Positions 1 to 7,712 of a stretch of 14,449 nt of DNA are shown piece after piece (the first letter of the stretch is position 1; each line of letters begins with the position of its first letter). The translations under genes were made by a program, and so were the position numbers. Below the pieces are notes generated by a model that saw only the letters and a program-made list of their open reading frames with translations, searched no databases and was not told the DNA's origin. This DNA comes from a bacterium (GTDB lineage: Bacteria > Krumholzibacteriota > Krumholzibacteria > LZORAL124-64-63), in assembly GCA_003646045.1 (NCBI GenBank), contig QNDV01000011.1, forward strand, positions 1 through 14,449. The letters are read 5' to 3'.

Positions 1-1
1 C

Positions 2-616
2 CTGGACGGCCTGTCCGCCGACCGGCCGGCCGGCGGGGGTTTCGACACCCTGGCCGCCGATGACGAGGTGGCCCGCCGTCTGGTCACCCTGGTGGGGGAA
101 CTGGACAAGCCGGTGGTGGCCGCCACCCGCGGCGAGGTCCGTGATTTCGGCCTGGGCTTCTACCTGGCGGCGGACATTCGCCTGGCCACCGGCAGCGCCA
201 CCTTCGCCGCCGGCGACATGACCAGCGGACTGCTCCCGGGCTGGGGATTGATCCACACCCTGCCCCGCCTCATGGGTCCCGGCCGCGCCCTGGATTTCCT
301 CTGGTCCGGCCGCACCCTGTCAGCTGGTGATGCCTTCGAGCGGGGTCTGGTGGATCGTCTGGTGGAGGATGCCGACTGGGAGCAGGAACTGGACGCCCTG
401 GTGGCGCGCCTGCGCTGTCTGCCCCAGCCGGGAGTGCGCCTGGCCAAGCTGGGTATCCAGCAGGCGGCCAACCTGGACATGACCACCATGCTAGATTTCG
501 AATGGGAATCCCAGCAACAGTGTTGGGCCTCGCGGGAAACCGACGAGGGCCTGCGAGCCTGGCAGGAGGGCCGGGCACCGGAATTGGCCGCACCGGTGGC
601 TCCCGAGGAAGAATAA
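2..616 (+). CDS. Enoyl-CoA hydratase/isomerase (crotonase) family protein, 5'-truncated
   Basis: The frame is open from the left edge to the TAA at 614-616, so the N-terminus lies outside the window. The visible part is a crotonase core: the KPVVAA strand, a GLGFYLAADIRLA stretch matching the usual GGGCELALACDIRIA oxyanion-hole segment, then the GLLPGWG, LPRLMGPGRA and SGRTLSAGDAFERGLVDRLV blocks and a helical C-terminus. In enoyl-CoA hydratases the catalytic glutamates sit in GGGCE and GQPE. Here those positions read Tyr (GLGFY) and Asp (AAGD), so ordinary hydratase activity is doubtful; an isomerase, hydrolase or other crotonase reaction is possible. The family is clear, the substrate unknown. 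It ends at a strong terminator about 30 bp downstream. Confidence 0.85.
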   Translation: MDGLSADRPAGGGFDTLAADDEVARRLVTLVGELDKPVVAATRGEVRDFGLGFYLAADIRLATGSATFAAGDMTSGLLPGWGLIHTLPRLMGPGRALDFLWSGRTLSAGDAFERGLVDRLVEDADWEQELDALVARLRCLPQPGVRLAKLGIQQAANLDMTTMLDFEWESQQQCWASRETDEGLRAWQEGRAPELAAPVAPEEE

Positions 617-647
617 CGCCCCCACCGCCATACCGCTGGACCCCAAA

Positions 648-685
648 GAAGAGCCGCCTCCCGCTGTTGCGGGAGGCGGCTCTTC
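648..685. terminator. Bidirectional intrinsic terminator hairpin
   Basis: Perfect 17-bp inverted repeat (648-664 and 669-685) around a TGTT loop, very GC-rich. It lies between two convergent genes, the crotonase-family gene ending at 616 and the secreted-protein gene whose stop is at 713 on the minus strand. The T-tract is short on both sides, but the stem strength and convergent position support a shared terminator. Confidence 0.85.
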
Positions 686-712
686 ATCGAAAACAGATCG
701 TTGCAGTATCGC

Positions 713-1315
713 CTACTGGAACAGAGCCTTCACGCCACCGAAGCTGACGTCGTCATTGGGCACGCCGCCGCAGTCGCCGTTCAGAATCAGCACGGGCAGG
801 TTGGTGTCGGGCTGGTGCACGTCACCAATGGCGTTGTTCAGCTGAATGATGGTCTCCAGCGTGGGATCCTCACCGTCAAGATAGGCGGGGAAGGGATCGG
901 GAAGGCTGTGGAAGTAGATCGGGCCCATGAAACCCAGGGTCGGCCCGGTTACATCGAAGATACCCAGGACGAACTCGTAGAATACGAACTCACCGTTCAC
1001 AACGGGGAACGGCTGGGTGTAACCGATGGTGTGGTCGGTCACGCGATGGCCACCGAAGTCGATGCCGTCGGGCATCTGGACGTTGGAGACCTGGTGCGGG
1101 CCTTCAAAGAACAGTTCGAACTCCACACCCTTACAGCTCAGGGCGGTCATGTTGGTACCCATGACAACCACATGGAAAGCGCCGGGGCCCGCGGCGGGCT
1201 CACAGTAGGAGTCTTCGAAGTCAACGAGGTACATACCGAGGTTGTTGATTTTCCACTGGGCCTGGGCGCCGGAGGCGCACACGATCAGGACGAGGACGAG
1301 AGCCAATTTCTTCAT
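713..1315 (-). CDS. Secreted protein of unknown function
   Basis: This 200-aa protein is not recognised. The start is the ATG at 1313-1315, because it follows an AGAGGAG Shine-Dalgarno by 7 nt and opens directly with a signal peptide (MKKLALVLVLIV, predicted cleavage after AQA at residue 19). A further upstream start would add 17 residues that spoil the signal peptide. The mature part is acidic and beta-rich, with Cys38, Cys61 and Cys182 and a segment (FHVVVMGTNMTALSCKGVEF) that could be an Ig-like or cohesin-like strand pair; that is only an impression. It ends DVSFGGVKALFQ, possibly a short sorting or interaction motif. It is monocistronic, with its own promoter and terminator. Confidence 0.7.
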   Translation of the reverse strand: MKKLALVLVLIVCASGAQAQWKINNLGMYLVDFEDSYCEPAAGPGAFHVVVMGTNMTALSCKGVEFELFFEGPHQVSNVQMPDGIDFGGHRVTDHTIGYTQPFPVVNGEFVFYEFVLGIFDVTGPTLGFMGPIYFHSLPDPFPAYLDGEDPTLETIIQLNNAIGDVHQPDTNLPVLILNGDCGGVPNDDVSFGGVKALFQ

Positions 1316-1407
1316 TTTGCCGCTCCTCTTGAGAGTATGAGTGATTGACGGACTGTGGGGCGACACAGTTAATCCCCCCGGGCGAATTCAAGCGATCTGT
1401 AGGAGGG

Positions 1408-1416
1408 ATTATAGCA
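1408..1416 (-). promoter_or_regulatory. Extended -10 promoter of the secreted-protein gene
   Basis: The minus strand reads TGCTATAAT, a perfect extended -10 for a sigma-70-like factor, in the AT-rich gap between the ligase stop and the secreted-protein gene. No good -35 lies 16-18 nt upstream (the best are T-rich hexamers), as is common for extended -10 promoters. The implied 5' leader is about 85 nt and contains a small 6-bp hairpin (1352-1369). Confidence 0.5.
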
Positions 1417-1450
1417 TATTAGGTTGGATAGAAAACAGAAAAATATCTAG

Positions 1451-3001
1451 CTATTTGGGTTTTTTTAAAACCTTTTTCAGAATCTTCCCCGCAGAGCTCT
1501 TGGGTAGATCATCATGAAACCGAACAATTCGTGGAATCTTGAATAGCGCCAAACGGTTACGCAAATGGGCCAGTATTGCTTTTTCGTCCTCCGGGGTCCC
1601 GCTGGCTACCACGACGTGGGCCTCGATGGCTTCGCCCAGTATATCATCCGGTACCCCCACAACGCAGACTTCCACCACGCCGGCAAGTTCGGCGATGGCA
1701 TCTTCCACCTCTTTGGCACTAACGCGATTGGCCCCTGCCTTGATCATATTTTTGGCCCGATCCACCAGGTAGATGAACCCGTCGGCATCCCGTCGTCCCA
1801 GGTCGCCTGTATACAAGACGCCTTCGCGCAGCACCAGGGCCGTCTCGGCGGGGTCCTGCCAGTAGCCCTGCATGATGTTCTCGCCCCGGGCCACGACCTC
1901 CCCCACTTCGTCCCTGTCGCAGATGCTGCCGTCGGGGCGGTGCACTTCCAGATCCACACCGGGAATACCCACGCCGATGGAACCCAGCTTTTCCGTCAAT
2001 CGCTCGGGGGGTACCCAACTCAACCGCGCCGAGGCCTCGGTCTGGCCGTACATCACGAACAGGCGGGTGCGACCGGCAAACGCTTCGTACAGACGTTGGG
2101 TCAGGGTCGGAGCCATGCCTCCACCGGCCTGGGTCAGGTAGCGCAGGTCCGGTAGGTCGCGGGTCAGGAAATCCGTCCGGGCCGCGAGAATGGCGTAGGT
2201 GGACGGCACCCCCGAAAAACCGCTGACCCGGTGGTTGACCAGACTGTCGACGATAATGCTCGGGTAGGCGAAGCGGTTATCCACCACCAACCGACCGCCC
2301 ACTGCGGTATGGGTCAGCAGCAGGGACTTGCCGAAGGAGTAGTGGAAAGGCAGCACCACCAGCACCGAATCATCCCCGGTCAGTTCCAGGTACTGGAGGA
2401 TCTGGTGGGTGTTGGCCAGCAGGTTGCGGTGATGCAGGGTCACCCCCCGCGGTACGCCCGTCGAACCGCTGGTGTAGAGAATGGTCGCCAGATCATCGCG
2501 CCCCACCACCGGCTCCGGACGACCCGTGGGCTGGTCCGCCAGGTCCGCCGTCAGGGCCAACTCCAGCTGCGGCGGCAATTCCCAGGCAGGTGCGCGGCGG
2601 TCCAGGGCCACGAACTCCAGGTCCGGCAGGTCGGCCACGATTTCCGGCAGGTCGCGGCGCACCTGGGCCGCTCTGGTAACCAGGGCCCGGGCCCCGGCGT
2701 CGGCCAGCAGGCGGTTGTGGCTGCCCGCCCGGTTACCCGCGTTCAAGGCGACGCAGCAGGCGCCGGCCTTGAGGATACCGAAGTAGCTGGTGACATAGGT
2801 GTGGCCGTTGTCTGCCAGCAGCCCCACCCGGTCGCCCGGCTCGATGCCGCGCCGGCGCAGGAGGTGGGCCACGCGATTTGCGTCCGCTTCCAGTTCACTC
2901 CAGGTCCAGGACTTCTCCCCGTGGACCAGACCGGTCCGTTCGCCGGCGTGGTCGGCCGTATGCTCGAGCAGTTCGTGTACGGTTGTGGGAGAGGTATTCA
3001 C
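1451..3001 (-). CDS. AMP-forming acyl/aminoacyl ligase (class I adenylating enzyme)
   Basis: Activates a carboxylic acid with ATP to an acyl-adenylate and transfers it to a thiol; the adjacent carrier protein makes acyl-ACP the likely product, acyl-CoA the alternative. The 516-aa length is normal. ATP loop YTSGSTGVPRG lies at residues 176-186, A5 motif YGQTEAS at 318-324, A7 YTGDLGRRDADG at 397-408, hinge DRAKNMIKAGANRVS at 414-428, and the C-terminal catalytic Lys at 506 in KSSAGKILKK, so the enzyme looks complete. It starts at a GTG (2999-3001), 14 nt after the carrier-protein stop, with no clear Shine-Dalgarno, so translational coupling is likely. Length and neighbours resemble the exosortase-A-associated acyl-CoA ligases. 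Substrate unknown. Confidence 0.9.
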   Translation of the reverse strand: MNTSPTTVHELLEHTADHAGERTGLVHGEKSWTWSELEADANRVAHLLRRRGIEPGDRVGLLADNGHTYVTSYFGILKAGACCVALNAGNRAGSHNRLLADAGARALVTRAAQVRRDLPEIVADLPDLEFVALDRRAPAWELPPQLELALTADLADQPTGRPEPVVGRDDLATILYTSGSTGVPRGVTLHHRNLLANTHQILQYLELTGDDSVLVVLPFHYSFGKSLLLTHTAVGGRLVVDNRFAYPSIIVDSLVNHRVSGFSGVPSTYAILAARTDFLTRDLPDLRYLTQAGGGMAPTLTQRLYEAFAGRTRLFVMYGQTEASARLSWVPPERLTEKLGSIGVGIPGVDLEVHRPDGSICDRDEVGEVVARGENIMQGYWQDPAETALVLREGVLYTGDLGRRDADGFIYLVDRAKNMIKAGANRVSAKEVEDAIAELAGVVEVCVVGVPDDILGEAIEAHVVVASGTPEDEKAILAHLRNRLALFKIPRIVRFHDDLPKSSAGKILKKVLKKPK

Positions 3002-3015
3002 GGCGGGGCGGCGGC

Positions 3016-3267
3016 TCAGGCTGCCGCCGTCTTGCGGCCCACGAAGGCCACCAGATTGGCCACGGAATCGAAATTGTCGGGCACCAGTTCGTCGTCATCG
3101 ACACCGATGCCGAAATCCTGCTCCAGGAAGGCCACCAGTTCCATGACGCCCACCGAGTCGATGATACCGTCGTCCAGCAGGGAAATGGTGTCGCTGGTCA
3201 GGGGCGCGTCATCCCCGAACAGGAAATTCTCGATGATGTAATCGCGTACCTTGTCACGTACGTCCAT
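3016..3267 (-). CDS. Acyl carrier protein
   Basis: An 83-aa acidic helical protein with the phosphopantetheine attachment motif DDGIIDSVGVMEL; Ser38 in DSV is the expected 4'-phosphopantetheine site. The helix III region (ELVPDNFDSVANLVAFV) is typical of ACP/PCP domains. The start is the ATG at 3265-3267, preceded by GGAGGAG at 9 nt; the frame extends upstream without a start of similar quality. It lies between an amidotransferase and an adenylating enzyme on the same strand, so it is probably a dedicated carrier for the acid activated by the ligase, not the housekeeping fatty-acid ACP (no fab genes nearby). Confidence 0.88.
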   Translation of the reverse strand: MDVRDKVRDYIIENFLFGDDAPLTSDTISLLDDGIIDSVGVMELVAFLEQDFGIGVDDDELVPDNFDSVANLVAFVGRKTAAA

Positions 3268-3316
3268 GTTTTCCGGCTCCTCCTGCCCCCCTCGGGTCAG
3301 ATTCGTAGGTTTCGTG

Positions 3317-5320
3317 TCAATTGCCGCGCCAGGCAATGGCGTCAGGCTCCAGTACCAGCGGCGTGATCCGTGCCTCGAAGCCCGGCCCGAAATCATGCTC
3401 CAACAGCCGGCCACTGAGAGCGCCGACGAAAGCCATGTTGTCCCGGACACTGGTCAAACGCCCGTGCTCCCACTTGCGCAGCAGGGCGGCCAGTCGGCCC
3501 GAATGCCAGACGCTGTCCGGCTGCTCCCCCATGAACTCCCGTACCAGGGTGCGACCGGCCTCGCCGGTGAAACTGGCGGCATCGGGCGCACGATACGGTT
3601 GTTTCGGTCGTTGCAGGATAGTACCGGGCAGCAGATCCGCAACACTGTCCTTCAGTATCGACTTTTCAACCAGGGACTGGAGCTTGACTGAAGCCGGCAG
3701 GGTTCCCGCCAATTCCGCGAGTTCATGATCCAGGAAGGGGAAACGCCCCTCCACCGAGTTTCCCATGAGCATGCGGTCGCCCTGGGAACTGAGCAGATAC
3801 CCCGCCAGGAACGTTGTCATCTCCAGGTACTGGGCCCGGGACACCACTCCCCAACCGGCGAATTCAGCCGGCAGGGAGGCCAACAGACGTTGGACAGCCC
3901 GTTCCTCGGCGCCGGTACGATCGCCGGCCAACAATCCCGCCACCGCCCGGGTGTTCTGCCAGCGGGGTCCATGGCTGAACAGGGGATCGTCGGGACGGTC
4001 CAGGCCCTGTCCGTAGAATTTGCGCAGGAAGGCCGGGGGCGATTGGGACAGATACGGATACAGGCGGGTCAACAGGGCGGCCCGTGCCTCCGACGCCGGA
4101 TCACGGGACCAGAAGTACCGGACCTTGGCCTCGCGGAAGATGTTGTAGCCGGCAAAGACCTCGTCCGCCCCTTCGCCCGTGAGCACAACCTTGAAACCCT
4201 CGCTGCGGGCCAGGGCCGACAGGGCGTGCAGAGGCGCCGGCGCCGTGCGCAGGATGGGAGTCTCGCTGTGCCAGACCACGTCACGGAAACGACCGGCAAT
4301 AGCGGCGCCATCCACCTTCACCGTCACATGGTCGGTACCGATGTGGGCGGCCATGGCCAGTTGCCAATCCGTCTCGTCGAAGCGGGGGTCGTCGAATCCC
4401 ACCGAAAAGGTCTTGAGGCGATGGTCGGTGTAGCGGTGGATCAAAGCGGCGGTGGTGGACGAGTCCAGCCCCCCGGAGAGGTAGGCTCCCACGGGAACAT
4501 CCGCCCGCAGACGGATAGTCGCCGCGGCCACCAGTTTCTCACGCACCTGCTGAGCCATCTTCTCGGCCTCAACCGGATCCACGCGGCGCCGGTCCTCATC
4601 AGCCGGCAGGAAATTAGGGTGCCAATAGCGGCGGATACGCACGGATGCGGGCAATGGCGCCTCTGGCGCCGAGCCCCCGGGATCCCGCTGCACCACCGCC
4701 GTATGACCCGGCGGCAGTTGGGACACACCGGCGAAGGGCGTGGCCGGGGCGATATTCGTCCAGAACGTGGCCACCTCGGTCAGGGCCGCCGTATCGAGAG
4801 CCGGCGCAAAGCCGGGGAAGGCCCGCAGGGACTTCATCTCCGAGGCGAAGAGCAGTTGGCCGCGGTGTTCGGCCAGGAAAAGGGGCCGGATGCCGAAGCG
4901 GTCCCGGGCCAGGAAGAGACGCTGCCGCGGTCGATCCCAGATGGCGAAGGCGAACTGGCCGTTGAAGTGCTCGACGCAGGCATCACCCCATTGCTCGTAG
5001 GCGCGGACGATGACTTCGGTATCACTGTGGGTGGTGAAGACGTGCCCCAGCGCCTGCAACTGCTCCGCCAACTCTATGTAGTTGAATATCTCGCCGTTGA
5101 AGGTGATCCAGCACTTGCCCTCGACGCCGGCCATGGGTTGCTGCCCTGCCGCCAGGTCGATGATGGACAGGCGGGCGTGCCCGAGGAAGACACGCTCGTC
5201 CCGCCAGGCGCCGAATTCGTCGGGGCCGCGGTGACGCAGGACCCCGATCATGCGCTCGGGGGTCAGGTCAGGCAGTTGGAGGGGCCCGTCCAGGGCCAGT
5301 ACGCCACAGATTCCGCACAC
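3317..5320 (-). CDS. asnB: Glutamine-dependent asparagine synthase-like amidotransferase
   Basis: Two-domain enzyme of 667 aa. The N-terminal class II glutamine amidotransferase releases ammonia from glutamine; the C-terminal synthetase adenylates a carboxylate and amidates it. I place the start at the GTG (5318-5320), because the next codon is the Cys of CGICG, which must become N-terminal to act as nucleophile; GGGAG lies 10 nt upstream. An in-frame start 8 codons earlier would bury this Cys. Other glutaminase motifs are GHARLSIIDL, FNGEIFN and HSDTEV. The ATP pyrophosphatase loop SGGLDSS is at residues 282-288. It is over 100 residues longer than E. coli AsnB, as in family members acting in secondary metabolism or exopolysaccharide/exosortase loci. 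Operon context suggests its substrate may not be free aspartate. Confidence 0.9.
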   Translation of the reverse strand: MCGICGVLALDGPLQLPDLTPERMIGVLRHRGPDEFGAWRDERVFLGHARLSIIDLAAGQQPMAGVEGKCWITFNGEIFNYIELAEQLQALGHVFTTHSDTEVIVRAYEQWGDACVEHFNGQFAFAIWDRPRQRLFLARDRFGIRPLFLAEHRGQLLFASEMKSLRAFPGFAPALDTAALTEVATFWTNIAPATPFAGVSQLPPGHTAVVQRDPGGSAPEAPLPASVRIRRYWHPNFLPADEDRRRVDPVEAEKMAQQVREKLVAAATIRLRADVPVGAYLSGGLDSSTTAALIHRYTDHRLKTFSVGFDDPRFDETDWQLAMAAHIGTDHVTVKVDGAAIAGRFRDVVWHSETPILRTAPAPLHALSALARSEGFKVVLTGEGADEVFAGYNIFREAKVRYFWSRDPASEARAALLTRLYPYLSQSPPAFLRKFYGQGLDRPDDPLFSHGPRWQNTRAVAGLLAGDRTGAEERAVQRLLASLPAEFAGWGVVSRAQYLEMTTFLAGYLLSSQGDRMLMGNSVEGRFPFLDHELAELAGTLPASVKLQSLVEKSILKDSVADLLPGTILQRPKQPYRAPDAASFTGEAGRTLVREFMGEQPDSVWHSGRLAALLRKWEHGRLTSVRDNMAFVGALSGRLLEHDFGPGFEARITPLVLEPDAIAWRGN

Positions 5321-5347
5321 GCTGTATCGTCTCCCGGGCAACACATG

Positions 5348-5370
5348 AAAAAACCGGGTACGCCCGGCCT
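5348..5370 (-). promoter_or_regulatory. Terminator-like hairpin in the asnB leader
   Basis: On the minus strand the arms AGGCCGGG (5363-5370) and CCCGGTTT (5351-5358) pair, with two G-U pairs, around a CGTA loop, and a run of six T (5348-5353) overlaps and follows the 3' arm. About 10 nt further on, GCCCGGG (5333-5339) overlaps the GGGAG ribosome-binding site and could pair instead with the GGCCGGGC arm. The leader could therefore adopt alternative structures. If transcription starts near 5370, the hairpin sits at the very 5' end, which argues for mRNA stability or translation control more than attenuation. Confidence 0.4.
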
Positions 5371-5376
5371 GCGATC

Positions 5377-5404
5377 ATGATAGTGTAGCGCGGCAAAACG
5401 CCAA
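5377..5404 (-). promoter_or_regulatory. Candidate promoter of the asnB-ACP-ligase operon
   Basis: The minus strand reads TTGGCG (-35, 4 of 6), a 16-nt spacer and TATCAT (-10, 5 of 6), in the divergent gap between asnB and the S9 peptidase. An overlapping TACACT is an alternative -10. No equally good promoter was seen on the plus strand for the peptidase gene. Confidence 0.4.
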
Positions 5405-5440
5405 GGCAACAATCCTCTTCAACTGTTTCGGGGGTTCACC

Positions 5441-7501
5441 GTGCGTACAGCCATCCTCATGACCCTCATGGCGGCGGTTCTGGTGACGTCAGCCGCCACG
5501 ACCGCAGCGCCGGACCGGGACCACGTCATAGTGCCCGAGGACTATTTCGACCTTATCGGCCTCGGTGGCCTGGCCGTCTCGCCCGACGGCAAACTGGTGG
5601 CCCACACCGAAAGTCGCTGGGGCCAGGGCAAGGAAGGACGCAAACGCGATCTGTGGGTCATCGGCCGCGACGGGACGGACCGGCGCCGTCTGACCTTCGA
5701 CAACTTCGGGCCGGGCCATGTGACCTGGGGTCCGAACAGCGATTTCATCTGGTGCCTGGGCCGCGAGCAGGCCGGACGTGACGAGCCGCCCCGCGACGGC
5801 AGCCGCCAGGTCTGGCGAATTCCGGTGGACGGCGGTGATGCCCGTCCGGTGACCCGGATCACGGACGGCGTGCTGGACTTCGAACTGGCCCCCGACGGCA
5901 GGTCGCTGTACTACCGCACGGGCGACGAACACCAGGATGACGACTGGTCCGATTTGAAGGAACGCTACGGCGACCTGGAATACGGTCACGGTGTGCGCAC
6001 CCTCCACGCCATCGGCCGCCTGGACCTGGAGAGCTGGCGCACCGAGGAGGTGCTGCCCGCCGACCGTGTGATCTGGGAAATGAGCCTCTCCCCCGATGGC
6101 ACGCGGATGGCCATGATCACCACCGACGATAACGAGCTGATCTTCAAGGAGGGCTGGTCCCGGGTCGAAGTGCTCGACCTGGCCACCGGCGCGGTGACCG
6201 CCCTGACGGACCAACAGTGGCGGACGGACCATCCGTCGCCCTACGGCTGGCTGGATAACCTGGCCTGGTCCGGCGACAGCCGCGCCGTGGCCTTCAGTAT
6301 CTCCTATGACGGTTTTACCAGTCAGATCTGGGTGGCCGAAATGAACAGCGAGGGCTGGAGCCTGCAGAAGATCGCGCGACCGGATCTGGTCACCCTGGAC
6401 GGCGGTCTGGTCTGGCGTGGTACCGGACGCACTCTCTGCTACCGTGGCGAGAGCATGGCCCGGGTGCGGGCCTACGCCGTGCGGGATATCAAGGCCGGTA
6501 GCCACGGCCGGACCGAACTGCTCATTGATGGCGACGGCGTAGTGGGCGGATTCGCCTTCGACCGTCGCGGCGGCAACCTCGTGGGCATCATCGAGACCAT
6601 CACCACCGCCAACGACCTGTATGCCGTGATCGCCCCTGATCGCATGGAACGCCTGACCAACGTCAATCCCCAGGTGGATACGTGGATCCTGCCTTCCATA
6701 CAACATGTGAGCTGGACCGGCGGCGACGGTGATGAGGTGTGGGGCATCCTCGAGCTGCCCCCGGGCTACGTCAAGAGTGACGGCCCCCTGCCCACGGTCA
6801 TCGAGTTGCACGGCGGACCCACCAGCAGCACCAAATACCGCCTGCGGTTGTGGATCTACGGCCGGGCCCTGATGGCCAGCAAGGGCTACGCTCTGCTCAG
6901 CCCCAATTACCACGGCTCCACCGGCTACGGGGACACCTTCCTGGAGAAGCTGATCGGACGCGAGAACGACATCGAAGTGGCGGATATAGCCGCGGGTACA
7001 CGTTGGATGATCGAGGAGGGCTACGCCGACGCTGCCCACATCGGAGTGATGGGCTGGAGCAACGGAGGCTACCTGACGAACTGCATGATCGTGGCGGAAC
7101 CCGAACTGTACGCGGCCGCCAGCAGCGGCGCCGGTGTGCTGGACATGGTCATCCAGTGGGGTACCGAGGACACTCCCGGACACGTGGTCAATTTCGTGGA
7201 GGGACTGCCCTGGGAACAGGAAGAGCACTACCAGAAGGCATCCCCACTCTATGGTCTGGACAAGGTCAGGACCCCGACGCTGATCCATGTGGGCGGCAAC
7301 GATCCACGGGTCCCGCCGGCCCACAGCCGCGCCTTGTACCGGGCGTTGAAGCACTACCTGGACGTGCCCACGGAGTTGGTGGTCTATCCCGGAGAGCCCC
7401 ACGGTCTGACTACCCATGAAAATCGTCTCGCCAAGATGGAATGGGACCTGGCCTGGTTCGAGACCTATCTGCGCCCACTGACCCCGGCTCTGGTCGAGTA
7501 G
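5441..7501 (+). CDS. Secreted S9-family serine peptidase (prolyl oligopeptidase / acylaminoacyl-peptidase type)
   Basis: A 686-aa exported peptidase. It begins with a signal peptide (hydrophobic MTLMAAVLVTSAATTAA). An N-terminal beta-propeller follows, with repeated SPDGK, APDGRS and SPDGTR blades to about residue 420, then a C-terminal alpha/beta hydrolase. The catalytic triad is readable: Ser540 in GWSNGGY, Asp621 in GGNDPRVP and His654 in GEPHG. The propeller normally restricts access to short peptides. The start is a GTG behind a weak G-rich Shine-Dalgarno; the ATG at 5459 is possible and also leaves a signal peptide. It stands alone, with a terminator about 50 bp downstream, and probably serves periplasmic peptide degradation. 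Family confident, exact specificity not. Confidence 0.92.
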   Translation: MRTAILMTLMAAVLVTSAATTAAPDRDHVIVPEDYFDLIGLGGLAVSPDGKLVAHTESRWGQGKEGRKRDLWVIGRDGTDRRRLTFDNFGPGHVTWGPNSDFIWCLGREQAGRDEPPRDGSRQVWRIPVDGGDARPVTRITDGVLDFELAPDGRSLYYRTGDEHQDDDWSDLKERYGDLEYGHGVRTLHAIGRLDLESWRTEEVLPADRVIWEMSLSPDGTRMAMITTDDNELIFKEGWSRVEVLDLATGAVTALTDQQWRTDHPSPYGWLDNLAWSGDSRAVAFSISYDGFTSQIWVAEMNSEGWSLQKIARPDLVTLDGGLVWRGTGRTLCYRGESMARVRAYAVRDIKAGSHGRTELLIDGDGVVGGFAFDRRGGNLVGIIETITTANDLYAVIAPDRMERLTNVNPQVDTWILPSIQHVSWTGGDGDEVWGILELPPGYVKSDGPLPTVIELHGGPTSSTKYRLRLWIYGRALMASKGYALLSPNYHGSTGYGDTFLEKLIGRENDIEVADIAAGTRWMIEEGYADAAHIGVMGWSNGGYLTNCMIVAEPELYAAASSGAGVLDMVIQWGTEDTPGHVVNFVEGLPWEQEEHYQKASPLYGLDKVRTPTLIHVGGNDPRVPPAHSRALYRALKHYLDVPTELVVYPGEPHGLTTHENRLAKMEWDLAWFETYLRPLTPALVE

Positions 7502-7520
7502 ACATATCTGTAGCAACTGG

Positions 7521-7538
7521 GGTAAACGACCGTTTACC
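7521..7538. promoter_or_regulatory. 18-bp palindrome, candidate TetR-type operator
   Basis: GGTAAACGACCGTTTACC is a perfect palindrome with 8-bp arms and a 2-nt centre. Its core fits the AACG-NN-CGTT pattern known for some TetR-family sites, and the downstream operon encodes a TetR protein. It lies between the peptidase stop and its terminator, about 180 bp upstream of the probable operon transcription start, so it could also be an RNA hairpin helping termination. Confidence 0.35.
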
Positions 7539-7552
7539 GGGGAAAACAGCGT

Positions 7553-7585
7553 AAATGGGTCCGGGACACTTTCCGGACCCATTTT
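7553..7585 (+). terminator. Intrinsic terminator of the S9 peptidase gene
   Basis: Perfect 12-bp stem (AAATGGGTCCGG at 7553-7564 with its complement at 7573-7584) and an 8-nt loop, ending in TTTT. It lies about 50 bp after the peptidase stop and isolates the cytochrome operon from the upstream gene. Confidence 0.85.
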
Positions 7586-7629
7586 GCATCCTGTTGTCAG
7601 GTAGCTAAATAGCAATATTCTCCCATCGT

Positions 7630-7700
7630 TTTACTATGTTTTAGGATTAACGTATTCTGTTAATTTTTTGGTTGACTACCCCCTGTTGCATTTCTAACGT
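7630..7700 (+). promoter_or_regulatory. AT-rich promoter region of the cytochrome operon
   Basis: AT-rich DNA between the peptidase terminator and the decahaem gene holds two weak sigma-70-like candidates. One is TTTACT (7630-7635), 17 nt, TATTCT (7653-7658). The other has a good -35, TTGACT (7672-7677), 17 nt, and a poor -10, TAACGT (7695-7700). An ATTAAC/GTTAAT inverted repeat (7646-7664) lies within. A promoter is expected here from gene order; which box is used is unclear. Confidence 0.4.
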
Positions 7701-7712
7701 TGCCCAAGTCAA

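Noticed and set aside
1352..1369. 6-bp hairpin ACTGTG/CACAGT upstream of the secreted-protein gene
   Set aside because: Short, no T-run and no partner structure; most likely incidental within the leader.
1451..1490. A/T-rich end of the ligase gene as an intrinsic terminator
   Set aside because: Only a weak GGTTTT/AAAACC pairing inside the coding sequence; the run of A/T mostly encodes the Lys-rich C-terminus.
3725..5380. Open frame of about 550 codons on the plus strand opposite asnB
   Set aside because: asnB on the minus strand has all glutaminase and ATP-loop motifs; the plus frame has none and is explained by codon bias.
5489..7615. Open frame of about 700 codons on the minus strand opposite the S9 peptidase
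   Set aside because: It is the complement of a gene with an intact catalytic triad and runs through that gene's terminator; low-complexity composition and no recognisable motif.
7646..7669. ATTAAC/GTTAAT inverted repeat followed by T-run as a terminator
   Set aside because: The stem is only 6 A/T-rich base pairs, a strong terminator already lies at 7553-7585, and the site falls within the probable promoter region.
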